Assembly: GCA_900551415.1 (NCBI GenBank)
Contig: URWB01000064.1
Location: 1 to 13,511, forward strand
Source of the DNA: an uncultured Eubacteriales bacterium
GTDB taxonomy: Bacteria > Bacillota > Clostridia > Peptostreptococcales > Anaerovoracaceae
DNA: 13,511 nucleotides
Direction of reading: 5' to 3'
Part shown: positions 7,202 to 13,511 of the stretch, piece by piece
Numbering within the stretch: position 1 is the stretch's first letter
Layout of the letters: every line of letters starts with the position of its first letter
Translations under genes and position numbers: made by a program
The notes under the pieces: generated by a model
Databases searched by the model: none
Seen by the model: the letters and a program-made list of their open reading frames with translations, nothing else
Told to the model about the DNA's origin: nothing

Positions 7202-7230
7202 AGTATATCGTTTACCTCAAAAGGAATCAA
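7202..7230 (-). promoter_or_regulatory. Sigma-A promoter for the CoA-transferase gene
   Basis: On the minus strand TTGATT (plus 7225-7230) and TATACT (plus 7202-7207) are spaced by 17 bases, about 35 bases ahead of the ATG at 7166. It lies back to back with the pyk promoter, so the -35 boxes are only 9 bases apart and the two could influence each other. Confidence 0.8.
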
Positions 7231-7239
7231 GAGAGGTCA

Positions 7240-7268
7240 TTGCATTCTTTTTGCTTTTTTTGTATAAT
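7240..7268 (+). promoter_or_regulatory. Sigma-A promoter for pyk
   Basis: TTGCAT (7240-7245) and a perfect TATAAT (7263-7268) are spaced by 17 mostly T bases. Transcription would begin near 7275, giving a leader of about 47 bases before pyk. Confidence 0.85.
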
Positions 7269-7321
7269 GTCCTTATCACAGCGACGAAACAACGACTATT
7301 AAGAAACAGAGGCAAACGGAT

Positions 7322-8740
7322 ATGAGAAAAACTAAAATTGTGTGTACCTTAGGACCGGCATCCACCAAAGAAGAAATCATTCACGCCATGCTGAAAGCGG
7401 GCATGAATGTGGCGAGAGTGAATTTTTCGCATGGAGACCATGCAAGTCATGGTAAAACCATAGATCTGTTCCGCGGCGTGCGGGACGCGATGGGGCTGTC
7501 CGCGGCAGTCATGTTGGATACCAAGGGGCCGGAGATCCGCACCAGAGATTTCGCGGGCGGCAAGGCGCAGCTCAAGAACGGAGAAATGTTCACTCTGACG
7601 ACGCGAGATATCCTTGGAGACGCGCATGGCTGCGGCATTACCTACGCGAATCTGCCGCAGGAACTCAAGGCAGGAGATGCGGTGCTGATTGACGACGGCA
7701 AGCTCCGGTTGGAGGTTTGCGAGACGACAGACACAGATATCCTCTGCAAAATCATCAACGGCGGGCAGATCAGCAATCACAAGGGAATCAATGTCCCTTG
7801 CGTGGCACTGCAGATGGAATACCTCAGCGAGCAGGACAAGCGTGATCTTTTGTTCGGCATTGAGAAGAATGTGGACTTTGTCGCGGCTTCCTTCGTGCGA
7901 AAGGCTGATGATGTGCGGGCCCTGCGTGAATTCCTGACGACGAACGGCGGGCAGGAGATCAAGATTATTTCCAAAATCGAAAATCTGGAAGGCATTGAAA
8001 ACTTTGAGGAAATCCTCGACGAGTCGGACGGCATTATGGTAGCACGCGGCGACATGGGGGTTGAGGTGGAATTTGAAAAACTGCCCGGTATTCAAAAGCG
8101 ATTCATTAAACGCTGCCAACAGCGAGGCAAGATCGTCATCACCGCGACTCAGATGCTGGAATCCATGATTCAAAATCCATTGCCGACCAGAGCGGAGATT
8201 ACCGATGTTGCGAATGCGGTCTTCGACGGTTCCTCGGCTGTCATGCTTTCCGGAGAAAGCGCTGTCGGTGCGTATCCGGTCGAGGCGGTCGCTGCCATGG
8301 CCAAGATCGCGGAGCAGGCAGAACTGGACAACCCGTATCTACTTCCGGGGAGCGCGATGCAGCACGAAATGGACGCGGAGGACACAACCAATGCCGTCGG
8401 TCACGCAGCCTGCACGCTGGCGAAGGACATCAAGGCGAAAGCATTGATTGCCATCACCAAGTCCGGTTATACGGCTTCGCGCATGAGCAAGTTTCGCCCT
8501 GCGACACCGATTATCGCGGCGACCCCGCATCATAAAACCTATCACCAAATGGCACTCGTTTGGGGCGTGACACCGCTGATGGTGGAAAACCTGCAGAATG
8601 TCGATGTGCTCGTCTATCGCTGTCTGGAGGAGGCTAAGAAGGAAAACCTGCTGCGCGGCGGTGATAAGGTCGTCATCAGCGCCGGCGTGCCGCTGGATGT
8701 CGCGGGTAACACTAACATGATTCGCGTGGAGAATGTGTGA
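7322..8740 (+). CDS. pyk: Pyruvate kinase
   Basis: Last step of glycolysis: phosphoenolpyruvate plus ADP to pyruvate plus ATP. 472 residues, the usual size for a pyruvate kinase without the extra C-terminal PEP-utiliser domain seen in Bacillus. Motifs: MRKTKIVCTLGPAS at the start, ARVNFSHG (31-38), MLDTKGPEIRT (64-74), catalytic SKIEN with K218 and E220, ARGDMGVE (241-248), and ITATQMLESM (273-282). A C-terminal regulatory domain with HAACTLAK and ITKSGYTAS follows. The ribosome binding site is modest (AGAGG at 7308-7312). Of 15 proline codons, 11 are CCG. The gene ends before a strong hairpin shared with convergent spoVG. It stands alone, with no pfkA beside it in this window. Confidence 0.98.
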   Translation: MRKTKIVCTLGPASTKEEIIHAMLKAGMNVARVNFSHGDHASHGKTIDLFRGVRDAMGLSAAVMLDTKGPEIRTRDFAGGKAQLKNGEMFTLTTRDILGDAHGCGITYANLPQELKAGDAVLIDDGKLRLEVCETTDTDILCKIINGGQISNHKGINVPCVALQMEYLSEQDKRDLLFGIEKNVDFVAASFVRKADDVRALREFLTTNGGQEIKIISKIENLEGIENFEEILDESDGIMVARGDMGVEVEFEKLPGIQKRFIKRCQQRGKIVITATQMLESMIQNPLPTRAEITDVANAVFDGSSAVMLSGESAVGAYPVEAVAAMAKIAEQAELDNPYLLPGSAMQHEMDAEDTTNAVGHAACTLAKDIKAKALIAITKSGYTASRMSKFRPATPIIAATPHHKTYHQMALVWGVTPLMVENLQNVDVLVYRCLEEAKKENLLRGGDKVVISAGVPLDVAGNTNMIRVENV

Positions 8741-8790
8741 AGCGGCGGCTTGCCACAGTCGAATAACGTTTGAAACGGCGCGAGCCAAAA

Positions 8791-8824
8791 GAAAGGACGC
8801 TCCGATATTCAAGAGCGTCCTTTC
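8791..8824. terminator. Bidirectional terminator between pyk and spoVG
   Basis: A perfect 12-base inverted repeat, GAAAGGACGCTC (8791-8802) and GAGCGTCCTTTC (8813-8824), with a 10-base loop, sits between convergent pyk and spoVG. The minus-strand reading continues TTTT, and the plus-strand reading ends its stem in TTTC followed by CCTTCT, so termination looks stronger for spoVG than for pyk. Confidence 0.8.
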
Positions 8825-8865
8825 CCTTCTCCTACAAAATGATTGCGAATAAAAATCAGCGAAGT

Positions 8866-9177
8866 CTATTCTCCGACAACCGCACAGAGAGGTTCCTCCT
8901 CAGCGAACGTGACCGGTTCTTCCTCACAAAGTCTGTCGTATTCTGCAAAAATCGCGTCCTTGATCTTCGCTCTTGTTTCGGACTTCAAAGGGTGTGCAAC
9001 ATCACGGAAATCACCCTCACCGACCTTACGGCTCGGCATAGCGATAAAGAGTCCGTTCTGCCCATCAATAATCTTGATGTCGTGAACAACAAATTCATCG
9101 TCAAAGGTAACGGATGCCACAGCTTTCATCTTGCCTTCTTCGCCCATTCTCCTAATCCTTACGTCAGTAATATTCAT
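8866..9177 (-). CDS. spoVG: SpoVG family regulator
   Basis: 103-residue SpoVG, a small nucleic-acid-binding regulator known from septation/sporulation control in Bacillus and from virulence and cell-wall regulation in Staphylococcus and Listeria. The hallmark start MNITDVRIRRMGEEGKMKAVASVTFDD, the core FVVHDIKIIDGQNGLFIAMPSRK and FRDVAHPL are all present. The C-terminal ~15 residues are acidic and variable, as usual. A longer frame begins at 9213, but ATG 9177 gives the family N-terminus and follows AAGGTGG. Its own sigma-A-type promoter lies just upstream, and the purR terminator separates it from purR, so it is probably a single-gene transcript. Presence of SpoVG alone does not prove the organism sporulates. 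Confidence 0.97.
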   Translation of the reverse strand: MNITDVRIRRMGEEGKMKAVASVTFDDEFVVHDIKIIDGQNGLFIAMPSRKVGEGDFRDVAHPLKSETRAKIKDAIFAEYDRLCEEEPVTFAEEEPLCAVVGE

Positions 9178-9217
9178 CTTGTTTCCACCTTTCCGGCACC
9201 CTTTCAGTACCAAGAAA

Positions 9218-9246
9218 ATTATAATACACTGTTAATTATTTCGCAA
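9218..9246 (-). promoter_or_regulatory. Promoter for spoVG
   Basis: On the minus strand TTGCGA (plus 9241-9246) and TATAAT (plus 9218-9223) are spaced by 17 bases. This is a vegetative sigma-A pattern. In B. subtilis the gene is known for sigma-H control, and I see no clear sigma-H-type site here. Confidence 0.8.
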
Positions 9247-9330
9247 CATCTTTTGCAAAATCTTGGAATTAAAATTCGCAAATTGTGTAATGAAAACAAA
9301 AACAAGAGAAAAAAATATGAAAAAGACACA

Positions 9331-9370
9331 GAGGCCGCGCGGCCTCTCAAAATAAGTACCGCGCGGCCTC
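9331..9370 (-). terminator. Terminator for purR built from overlapping palindromes
   Basis: GAGGCCGCGCGG (9331-9342) and CCGCGCGGCCTC (9359-9370) form a perfect 12-base stem. On the minus strand it is followed by TGTGTCTTTTTC, a weak U-tract. The first half is itself a 16-base palindrome, GAGGCCGCGCGGCCTC (9331-9346), and the right side adjoins the palindrome CCTCCGGAGG (9367-9376), so several folds compete. Confidence 0.65.
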
Positions 9371-9398
9371 CGGAGGAACTCCCGCTTTATGCTTTATG

Positions 9399-10208
9399 CT
9401 AAAAAATACTGTCGTTCGGAAGAATGGAGATTTTCTTTTCCTCTGCGTGAATTTCACCGAGGTAAACCAGGCAGGTATAATCGCTGATTTTTTTCTTTTC
9501 AGGCGTGAGACTCGCGATTGCCACGCCGACCCCGACGACGGTGCCGCTGAACTCTCCGATCATTTCCGAGATACCGACAATACTGCCGCCGCCACGCATG
9601 AAATCATCAATGATCAAAACCTTCGCGCCCGGCGCGATCGCACGTTTGGACATGGACATTTTTTGCAGACGGTCATAGGAACCACTGAAATAATTGATGC
9701 TGACCGTAGAACCCTCCGAAATTTTTGCTTCTCTGCGAATGACCGCCAGCGGTATGCCCAGCATATGCGCGACTGTGAAGGCGAGCGGAATGCCCTTGGT
9801 TTCAACTGTCGCGACACAGTCAGCGCCGCAGCCTTGAAACTTTTTGGCAAAAACACGCGCGGTGCGCGTGACCAAATCCGAATCATAAAAGATATCGGAA
9901 GTGTAAAGGAAGTTGCCGCCGAGCAGACGGGAAGGATCGACCAGCCGCCGCGAAAATTCCGCTTGCAGCGCTTCAATCTCTTTTTGCGAAATGTCCGGAA
10001 CGAAACGGACGCCGCCTTTGGAGCCGGCAATCGTTTCCAAATAACCGGATCCGGTCACCGCAATCGCCTGACTGGCGGATTGGATATCTTCGCTGACGCT
10101 GGATTTTGCAGCACCGAAGAGATCACAAAAATACTGAAGACTGTAAATTCTGTTCGGCGATTCTGTCAAAATCTTAATCAGCGCGCCGACTCTTTCCGTA
10201 CGTTTCAT
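9399..10208 (-). CDS. purR: Purine operon repressor PurR (Gram-positive type)
   Basis: 269-residue repressor of purine biosynthesis genes, unrelated to the LacI-type PurR of E. coli. An N-terminal winged-helix domain (about 1-72: MKRTERVGALIKILTESPNRIYSLQYFCDLFGAAKSSVSED) is joined to a phosphoribosyltransferase-like domain that binds PRPP as inducer. The PRPP motif VLIIDDFMRGGGS is at 197-209 and VATVETKGI at 132-140. Full length. Start ATG 10208 follows GGGGGT at a 10-base distance. The gene is transcribed away from murC from its own consensus promoter. In B. subtilis purR lies upstream of yabJ-spoVG-glmU-prs; here spoVG follows purR with its own promoter and yabJ is absent. I did not find a clear CCGAAC-type PurBox in the promoter region, so autoregulation is unproven. 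Confidence 0.96.
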   Translation of the reverse strand: MKRTERVGALIKILTESPNRIYSLQYFCDLFGAAKSSVSEDIQSASQAIAVTGSGYLETIAGSKGGVRFVPDISQKEIEALQAEFSRRLVDPSRLLGGNFLYTSDIFYDSDLVTRTARVFAKKFQGCGADCVATVETKGIPLAFTVAHMLGIPLAVIRREAKISEGSTVSINYFSGSYDRLQKMSMSKRAIAPGAKVLIIDDFMRGGGSIVGISEMIGEFSGTVVGVGVAIASLTPEKKKISDYTCLVYLGEIHAEEKKISILPNDSIF

Positions 10209-10245
10209 GCTTTTTTACCCCCATTGTTCATGTCAATATAAAAAC

Positions 10246-10274
10246 ATCATATTTCTTTTTTGATTTTTTGTCAA
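10246..10274 (-). promoter_or_regulatory. Sigma-A promoter for purR
   Basis: On the minus strand a perfect -35 TTGACA (plus 10269-10274) and TATGAT (plus 10246-10251) are spaced by 17 A-rich bases, about 38 bases ahead of the purR ATG. Confidence 0.85.
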
Positions 10275-10300
10275 TTATTGCTCACAAAATATTTTATTTG

Positions 10301-10309
10301 TGGTATACT
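10301..10309 (+). promoter_or_regulatory. Extended -10 promoter for the murC operon
   Basis: TGGTATACT matches an extended -10 (TGnTATAnT). The closest -35-like TTGCTC is 20 bases upstream, so the extended element probably carries the promoter. It is divergent from the purR promoter, with the purR -35 about 27 bases to its left. Confidence 0.6.
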
Positions 10310-10356
10310 AGCTGTAGCATTCTTTGCGAAAGAAGAAATTCGGAGGCAATCAATCC

Positions 10357-11733
10357 ATGATAGATCTAAGTCAATATAAGAAGATACACTGCATCGGCAT
10401 CGGAGGCATCGGTCTTTCGGCGATTGCAGAAATTTTGCTGTCCAGAGGTTATGAGGTCAGCGGTTCTGACATGAAAGAATCCGCGGAGACTGTCAGACTG
10501 GCGAGCAAGGGCGCGCGGGTATTTATCGGACACCGCGCGGAGAATGTGGAGCAGGCAGACCTTTTGGTGTTCTCGGCGGCCGTCGGTCAAGATAATCCCG
10601 AAATGAAACGCGCGGAAGAACGCGGAATCCCGATTCTCTCGCGGGCGCAGATGCTGGGACTTTTGATGCAGGAATATGAAAACAGCATCGCGGTATCCGG
10701 TACCCATGGTAAAACCACGACCACTTCGATGGTTTCCCTGATCCTCGAGCGCGCGAAGCTCGAGCCGACCATTTTGGTCGGCGGCAATCTGACCGAGATC
10801 GGCGGCAACGTCAAGGTCGGTCACAGTCGTTACTTTATTACAGAAGCCTGCGAATATATGGACAGCTTCTTGAGTCTGAAGCCAAAAATCGAAATTATCC
10901 TGAATATCGATTCCGATCATTTGGATTATTTTAAGGATATCGACCACATTGTCAGTTCGTTTGACAAATTCGCGCATTTGGTGCCGGGCAGCGGAACCAT
11001 TATCGCTTATGACGCGAATCCGTTTGTCAATCAGGTGATTCGTGATCTGGACAACGTCGTGACCTTTGGGCTGAGCGAAAACTGTGATTATTACGCGGCG
11101 AACATCAAATTCAATGAGGACGGGATGCCGTCTTTTGATGTCTGTCACGATGGGAAGCTGCTCAGCCGCGTACAGCTTGCGGTGCCGGGAGAACATAATA
11201 TCCTCAACGCGCTGGCGGCCTTCACCTGTGCCTGCGTCCTTGGCGTAGAGCCGGCGCTGACGAAGGAAACACTCGAAGCCTATCACGGTACGCAGCGTCG
11301 TTTTGATCTTGTCGGAACGACCGCTAGGGGCGTGAAGATCGTGGACGATTACGCGCACCATCCAACCGAAATCAAGGCGACCCTGAGCGCGTCCGAAAAC
11401 GTGCCGCACAACAAGCTCTGGTGCATTTTCCAGCCGCATACCTATACGAGAACCATCGCGCTCTTCGACGAATTCGCCGATGCCTTTGAGAAGGCGGATC
11501 ACTTGATTCTGGCGGAGATTTACGCGGCGAGAGAAAAGAATATTTACAAGATTTCCTCCGCGCAGCTGGTAGAAAAAATCAAGGAAACACATCCGGATAA
11601 GGACGTCCTTTTCATGGAGGACTTCGCGGCTATCGCAGATTATGTAGACAGCCAGGCCCAACGTGGTGACATGGTAATCACCATGGGCGCGGGGGACATT
11701 TACAAAGTCGGCGAAATGCTTTTGGAAAAATAG
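10357..11733 (+). CDS. murC: UDP-N-acetylmuramate--L-alanine ligase
   Basis: Cytosolic Mur ligase that adds L-alanine to UDP-MurNAc using ATP, the first peptide step of peptidoglycan synthesis. 458 residues, normal for MurC. Motifs: Rossmann-like GIGGIGLSAIAEIL (14-27) that binds the UDP part, P-loop AVSGTHGKTTT (112-122) with K119, EACEYMDSFL (163-172), NIDSDHLDYF (183-192), GEHNILNALAA (278-288), DDYAHHPTEIKATL (330-343) and FQPHTYTRT (358-366). The frame is open 11 codons further upstream, but ATG 10357 follows CGGAGG (10341-10346) and gives the usual N-terminus. It is followed after 50 bases by the GlmU-type acetyltransferase, with no terminator between, so both are probably on one mRNA. 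Proline is mostly CCG. Confidence 0.97.
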   Translation: MIDLSQYKKIHCIGIGGIGLSAIAEILLSRGYEVSGSDMKESAETVRLASKGARVFIGHRAENVEQADLLVFSAAVGQDNPEMKRAEERGIPILSRAQMLGLLMQEYENSIAVSGTHGKTTTTSMVSLILERAKLEPTILVGGNLTEIGGNVKVGHSRYFITEACEYMDSFLSLKPKIEIILNIDSDHLDYFKDIDHIVSSFDKFAHLVPGSGTIIAYDANPFVNQVIRDLDNVVTFGLSENCDYYAANIKFNEDGMPSFDVCHDGKLLSRVQLAVPGEHNILNALAAFTCACVLGVEPALTKETLEAYHGTQRRFDLVGTTARGVKIVDDYAHHPTEIKATLSASENVPHNKLWCIFQPHTYTRTIALFDEFADAFEKADHLILAEIYAAREKNIYKISSAQLVEKIKETHPDKDVLFMEDFAAIADYVDSQAQRGDMVITMGAGDIYKVGEMLLEK

Positions 11734-11783
11734 GCAGGCATCGCAGATGGAAAAAGCCGATAAAAACACATAAGGAAAGACAG

Positions 11784-12527
11784 ATGGAAAAACAAAAAAA
11801 CTTTTCGGAGGAAACCTGGCTGCAGGACTATCAGGCACAAACAGAAGCGCGTCTTGCGCGAAATCTTGCGCACATGCAGCGCGGCGTGCAGTTTGTTGAC
11901 CTGCAAAGCGCCTATATCGACGCGGAGGTTGAGATCGGCGCGGGTACGCTGATTGGCCCCTGCGTAACGCTGGAAGGCAGTACCGTCATCGGACAGAACT
12001 GCGTGATTCGCCAAAACACGAGAATCAAAGACTCGCGAATCGCGGATGGTGTGGAGATCGAAAGCTCTGTCATCCTCGAAAGCAGTGTCGGCAGCGGCAC
12101 GACGGTCGGACCATTCGCTTATCTGCGGCCGCATACCGCGGTCGGCGCGAACTGTAAGGTCGGTGATTTTGTGGAAATGAAAAACTCCAGCTTCGGAGAC
12201 GGCTCTAAGGCCGCGCACCTGACCTATGTCGGTGATGCGGATGTCGGCAGCGGTGTAAATTTGGGCTGCGGCGTAGTCTTTGTCAATTATGACGGCACGA
12301 ACAAATATCGCGCGCAGATCGGCAACGATGTCTTTGTCGGCTGCAACAGCAATCTGGTTTCTCCGGTACAAGTCGGAGACGGCGCGTATATCGCAGCGGG
12401 CAGTACGGTGACAGAGGATGTGGAGGCCGACGCGCTCTATATCGCCAGAAGCCGCGGCACACAAAAGCAGGGCTGGGTCTCTGCAAAAGGGATTTGGAAC
12501 AAAAAAAGCAAAGTGCAAACAAAGTGA
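11784..12527 (+). CDS. Stand-alone GlmU C-terminal acetyltransferase-like protein (left-handed beta-helix)
   Basis: 247 residues matching only the second half of bifunctional GlmU (about 450 residues). After a charged helical lead (1-36) come hexapeptide repeats of a left-handed beta-helix (about 40-215). GlmU acetyltransferase residues are in place: YLRP with R115, EMK with K133, the catalytic histidine H145 in KAAHLTYVGDA, NYDG (168-171) with K174 in TNKYR, GCNSNLVSPV and AAGSTVTEDV. Known GlmU uses this half to make GlcNAc-1-P from GlcN-1-P and acetyl-CoA. The uridylyltransferase half, with its nucleotide-binding N-terminal motif, is wholly absent, and a clean ATG with AAGGA (11772-11776) shows this is not a reading error. 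A second enzyme would be needed to make UDP-GlcNAc, or the substrate differs. It sits between murC and prs, where glmU is expected. Confidence 0.85.
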   Translation: MEKQKNFSEETWLQDYQAQTEARLARNLAHMQRGVQFVDLQSAYIDAEVEIGAGTLIGPCVTLEGSTVIGQNCVIRQNTRIKDSRIADGVEIESSVILESSVGSGTTVGPFAYLRPHTAVGANCKVGDFVEMKNSSFGDGSKAAHLTYVGDADVGSGVNLGCGVVFVNYDGTNKYRAQIGNDVFVGCNSNLVSPVQVGDGAYIAAGSTVTEDVEADALYIARSRGTQKQGWVSAKGIWNKKSKVQTK

Positions 12528-12644
12528 TAAAACGCGATACAGATAACAACGATTCCATTTTCATGTCATAGTGAAAATATCAATATTACAAAATTACAAA
12601 AAAAGTACAAAGGAAACAACACAAGAAAGACGAGGTAAGAAAAA
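12528..12644 (+). promoter_or_regulatory. Gap before prs with a 7-base inverted repeat
   Basis: 117 AT-rich bases without a gene. ATTTTCA (12557-12563) and TGAAAAT (12572-12578) form an inverted repeat with an 8-base spacer, too AT-rich and lacking a U-tract to be a good terminator. It could be an operator. No promoter of convincing strength was seen, so prs may be read from the murC promoter. Confidence 0.4.
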
Positions 12645-13511
12645 GTGAGAAGCGGAGTATTTGCTGACTACAAAATCTTTGCCGGAAACTCTCATCCGGA
12701 ATTAGCCGAAGAAATTGCAGGCATCATGGGGAAACCATTGGGCAGAGCAACTGTGACCAAATTCAGCGACGGAGAAATTTCCGTGAACATTTGGGAAACA
12801 GTCAGAGGCCTGGATGTGTATATCATTCAATCAACCTGCAACCCTGTCAACGACAATCTGATGGAGCTTCTGATCATGATTGACGCGATGAAACGCGCGT
12901 CGGCAGGCAGAATCAACGCCGTTATTCCGTATTACGGCTACGCGCGTCAGGACAGAAAGGCAAAGGCCAGAGATCCGATTACAGCGAAGCTGGTCGCGGA
13001 TTTAATTGTGGCAGCCGGCGCAGACAGAGTTCTGACGATGGATTTGCACGCAAACCAAATTCAAGGTTATTTTGATATTCCGGTCGATCACTTGCTCGGC
13101 ATGCCGATTTTGGCGAAATACTTCAAGGAAAAGAATATGGAAGATCTGGTCATCGTGTCTCCGGATCACGGCAGCGTGACCCGCGCGAGAAACATGGCAG
13201 AGGTGCTTAACTGTCCGATTGCCATCATCGATAAGAGAAGACCGGAACCGAACAAATCCGAAATCATGAACATCATCGGTAATATCGAGGACAAGAACTG
13301 CATCATTCTCGATGACATGATTGATACGGCAGGCACGATCTGCAACGCTGCCAACGCGATCAAGGACCTCGGCGCAAAGGCCGTTTACGCGGCGGCAACA
13401 CATCCGGTATTATCCGGCCCGGCCGTCGAACGACTCGAAAAATCCGCGATTGAAGGGGCTCCTGTGACGCGGCTGATGGCCGAATCCAGATGCGGGAACA
13501 GTTTCTTGCCG
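12645..13511 (+). CDS. prs: Ribose-phosphate pyrophosphokinase (PRPP synthetase), runs off right edge
   Basis: Makes PRPP from ribose-5-phosphate and ATP for purine, pyrimidine, histidine and tryptophan synthesis. 289 codons are visible of about 315 usual. Motifs: FSDGEISVNI (40-49), IPYYGYARQDRK (94-105) for ATP, TMDLHANQIQGYF (131-143) with H134, VSPDHGSVTRAR (171-182), and the PRPP loop CIILDDMIDTAGTI (219-232). The start is GTG at 12645, nine bases after GAGG (12632-12635); the motif spacing fits this start. Residues 1-270 are typical. From residue 271 (base 13455) the sequence GAPVTRLMAESRCGNSFLP does not fit the expected ELVVT(D/N)TIPL-type tail, so the end may carry a sequencing error, frameshift or foreign join. 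PRPP made here is the inducer sensed by PurR encoded nearby. Confidence 0.95.
   Translation, partial: MRSGVFADYKIFAGNSHPELAEEIAGIMGKPLGRATVTKFSDGEISVNIWETVRGLDVYIIQSTCNPVNDNLMELLIMIDAMKRASAGRINAVIPYYGYARQDRKAKARDPITAKLVADLIVAAGADRVLTMDLHANQIQGYFDIPVDHLLGMPILAKYFKEKNMEDLVIVSPDHGSVTRARNMAEVLNCPIAIIDKRRPEPNKSEIMNIIGNIEDKNCIILDDMIDTAGTICNAANAIKDLGAKAVYAAATHPVLSGPAVERLEKSAIEGAPVTRLMAESRCGNSFLP

Noticed and set aside
7349..8173. 274-codon minus-strand frame opposite pyk
   Set aside because: It is antisense to pyruvate kinase, and its product matches nothing I know.
9178..9398. Possible small RNA or riboswitch between spoVG and purR
   Set aside because: The region is explained by the spoVG promoter and the purR terminator; no conserved riboswitch core was recognised.
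8770..9402. 210-codon plus-strand frame over the pyk-spoVG terminator and spoVG
   Set aside because: It begins inside a terminator region, runs antisense to spoVG, and crosses its promoter.
9396..10241. 281-codon plus-strand frame opposite purR
   Set aside because: It mirrors purR and has no plausible ribosome binding site or domain.
10366..11838. 490-codon minus-strand frame opposite murC
   Set aside because: It is an antisense shadow of a clearly identified murC with all motifs intact; the translation has no recognisable domain.
12557..12578. Inverted repeat before prs as a terminator
   Set aside because: The stem is only A/T-rich with 7 pairs and no following U-run, so it is kept only as a possible operator.

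Overview
The window looks like low- to mid-GC Gram-positive DNA from an anaerobic member of the Bacillota (Clostridia-type). The evidence is a spoVG/purR/prs gene neighbourhood, an M56 (BlaR1/MecR1-type) membrane protease, strong AGGAGG-like ribosome binding sites, and consensus sigma-A promoters with 17-base spacers. I do not assign a genus. No tRNA, rRNA, CRISPR array, transposase or attachment site was found.

Layout. 1-631 (minus) holds the start of the S10 ribosomal protein operon: rpsJ, then rplC, which runs off the left edge. It is preceded by a long structured leader and a clear promoter. 1089-1725 (plus) holds a promoter and an ORF that starts as a 2-oxo-acid dehydrogenase E2-like acyltransferase and ends as the C-terminal tail of a BlaI/MecI repressor. 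1782-3734 is the BlaR1-type protease gene that normally follows blaI. 3825-5644 is a response regulator/histidine kinase pair with an ATGA overlap. 5649-7166 (minus) is an acetyl/succinyl-CoA:acetate CoA-transferase, divergent from pyk (7322-8740). Convergent to pyk is spoVG (minus), followed by purR (minus). Divergent from purR is an apparent operon of murC and a stand-alone GlmU-type acetyltransferase domain, followed by prs, which runs off the right edge.

How the genes relate. The right-hand block resembles a rearranged form of the Bacillus purR-yabJ-spoVG-glmU-prs cluster, with murC present and yabJ absent. Prs makes PRPP, the ligand of PurR. The GlmU-type protein and MurC both act on the UDP-amino sugar route to peptidoglycan. 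Pyk and the CoA-transferase belong to pyruvate and acetate/acyl-CoA metabolism.

Main anomaly. The ORF at 1174-1725 is a chimera, and proline codon choice changes across it. Proline is almost all CCC to the left (rplC, rpsJ, E2-like part) and almost all CCG to the right (pyk, prs). Core genes lie on both sides, so a join of two genomes (assembly chimera) is at least as likely as a biological deletion or transfer. The last ~57 bases of prs also depart from the expected Prs sequence. I found no convincing wholly new system. The best leads are the chimeric junction, the BlaR1-type protein with an unrecognised outer domain, the GlmU domain lacking its uridylyltransferase half, and the S10 leader.
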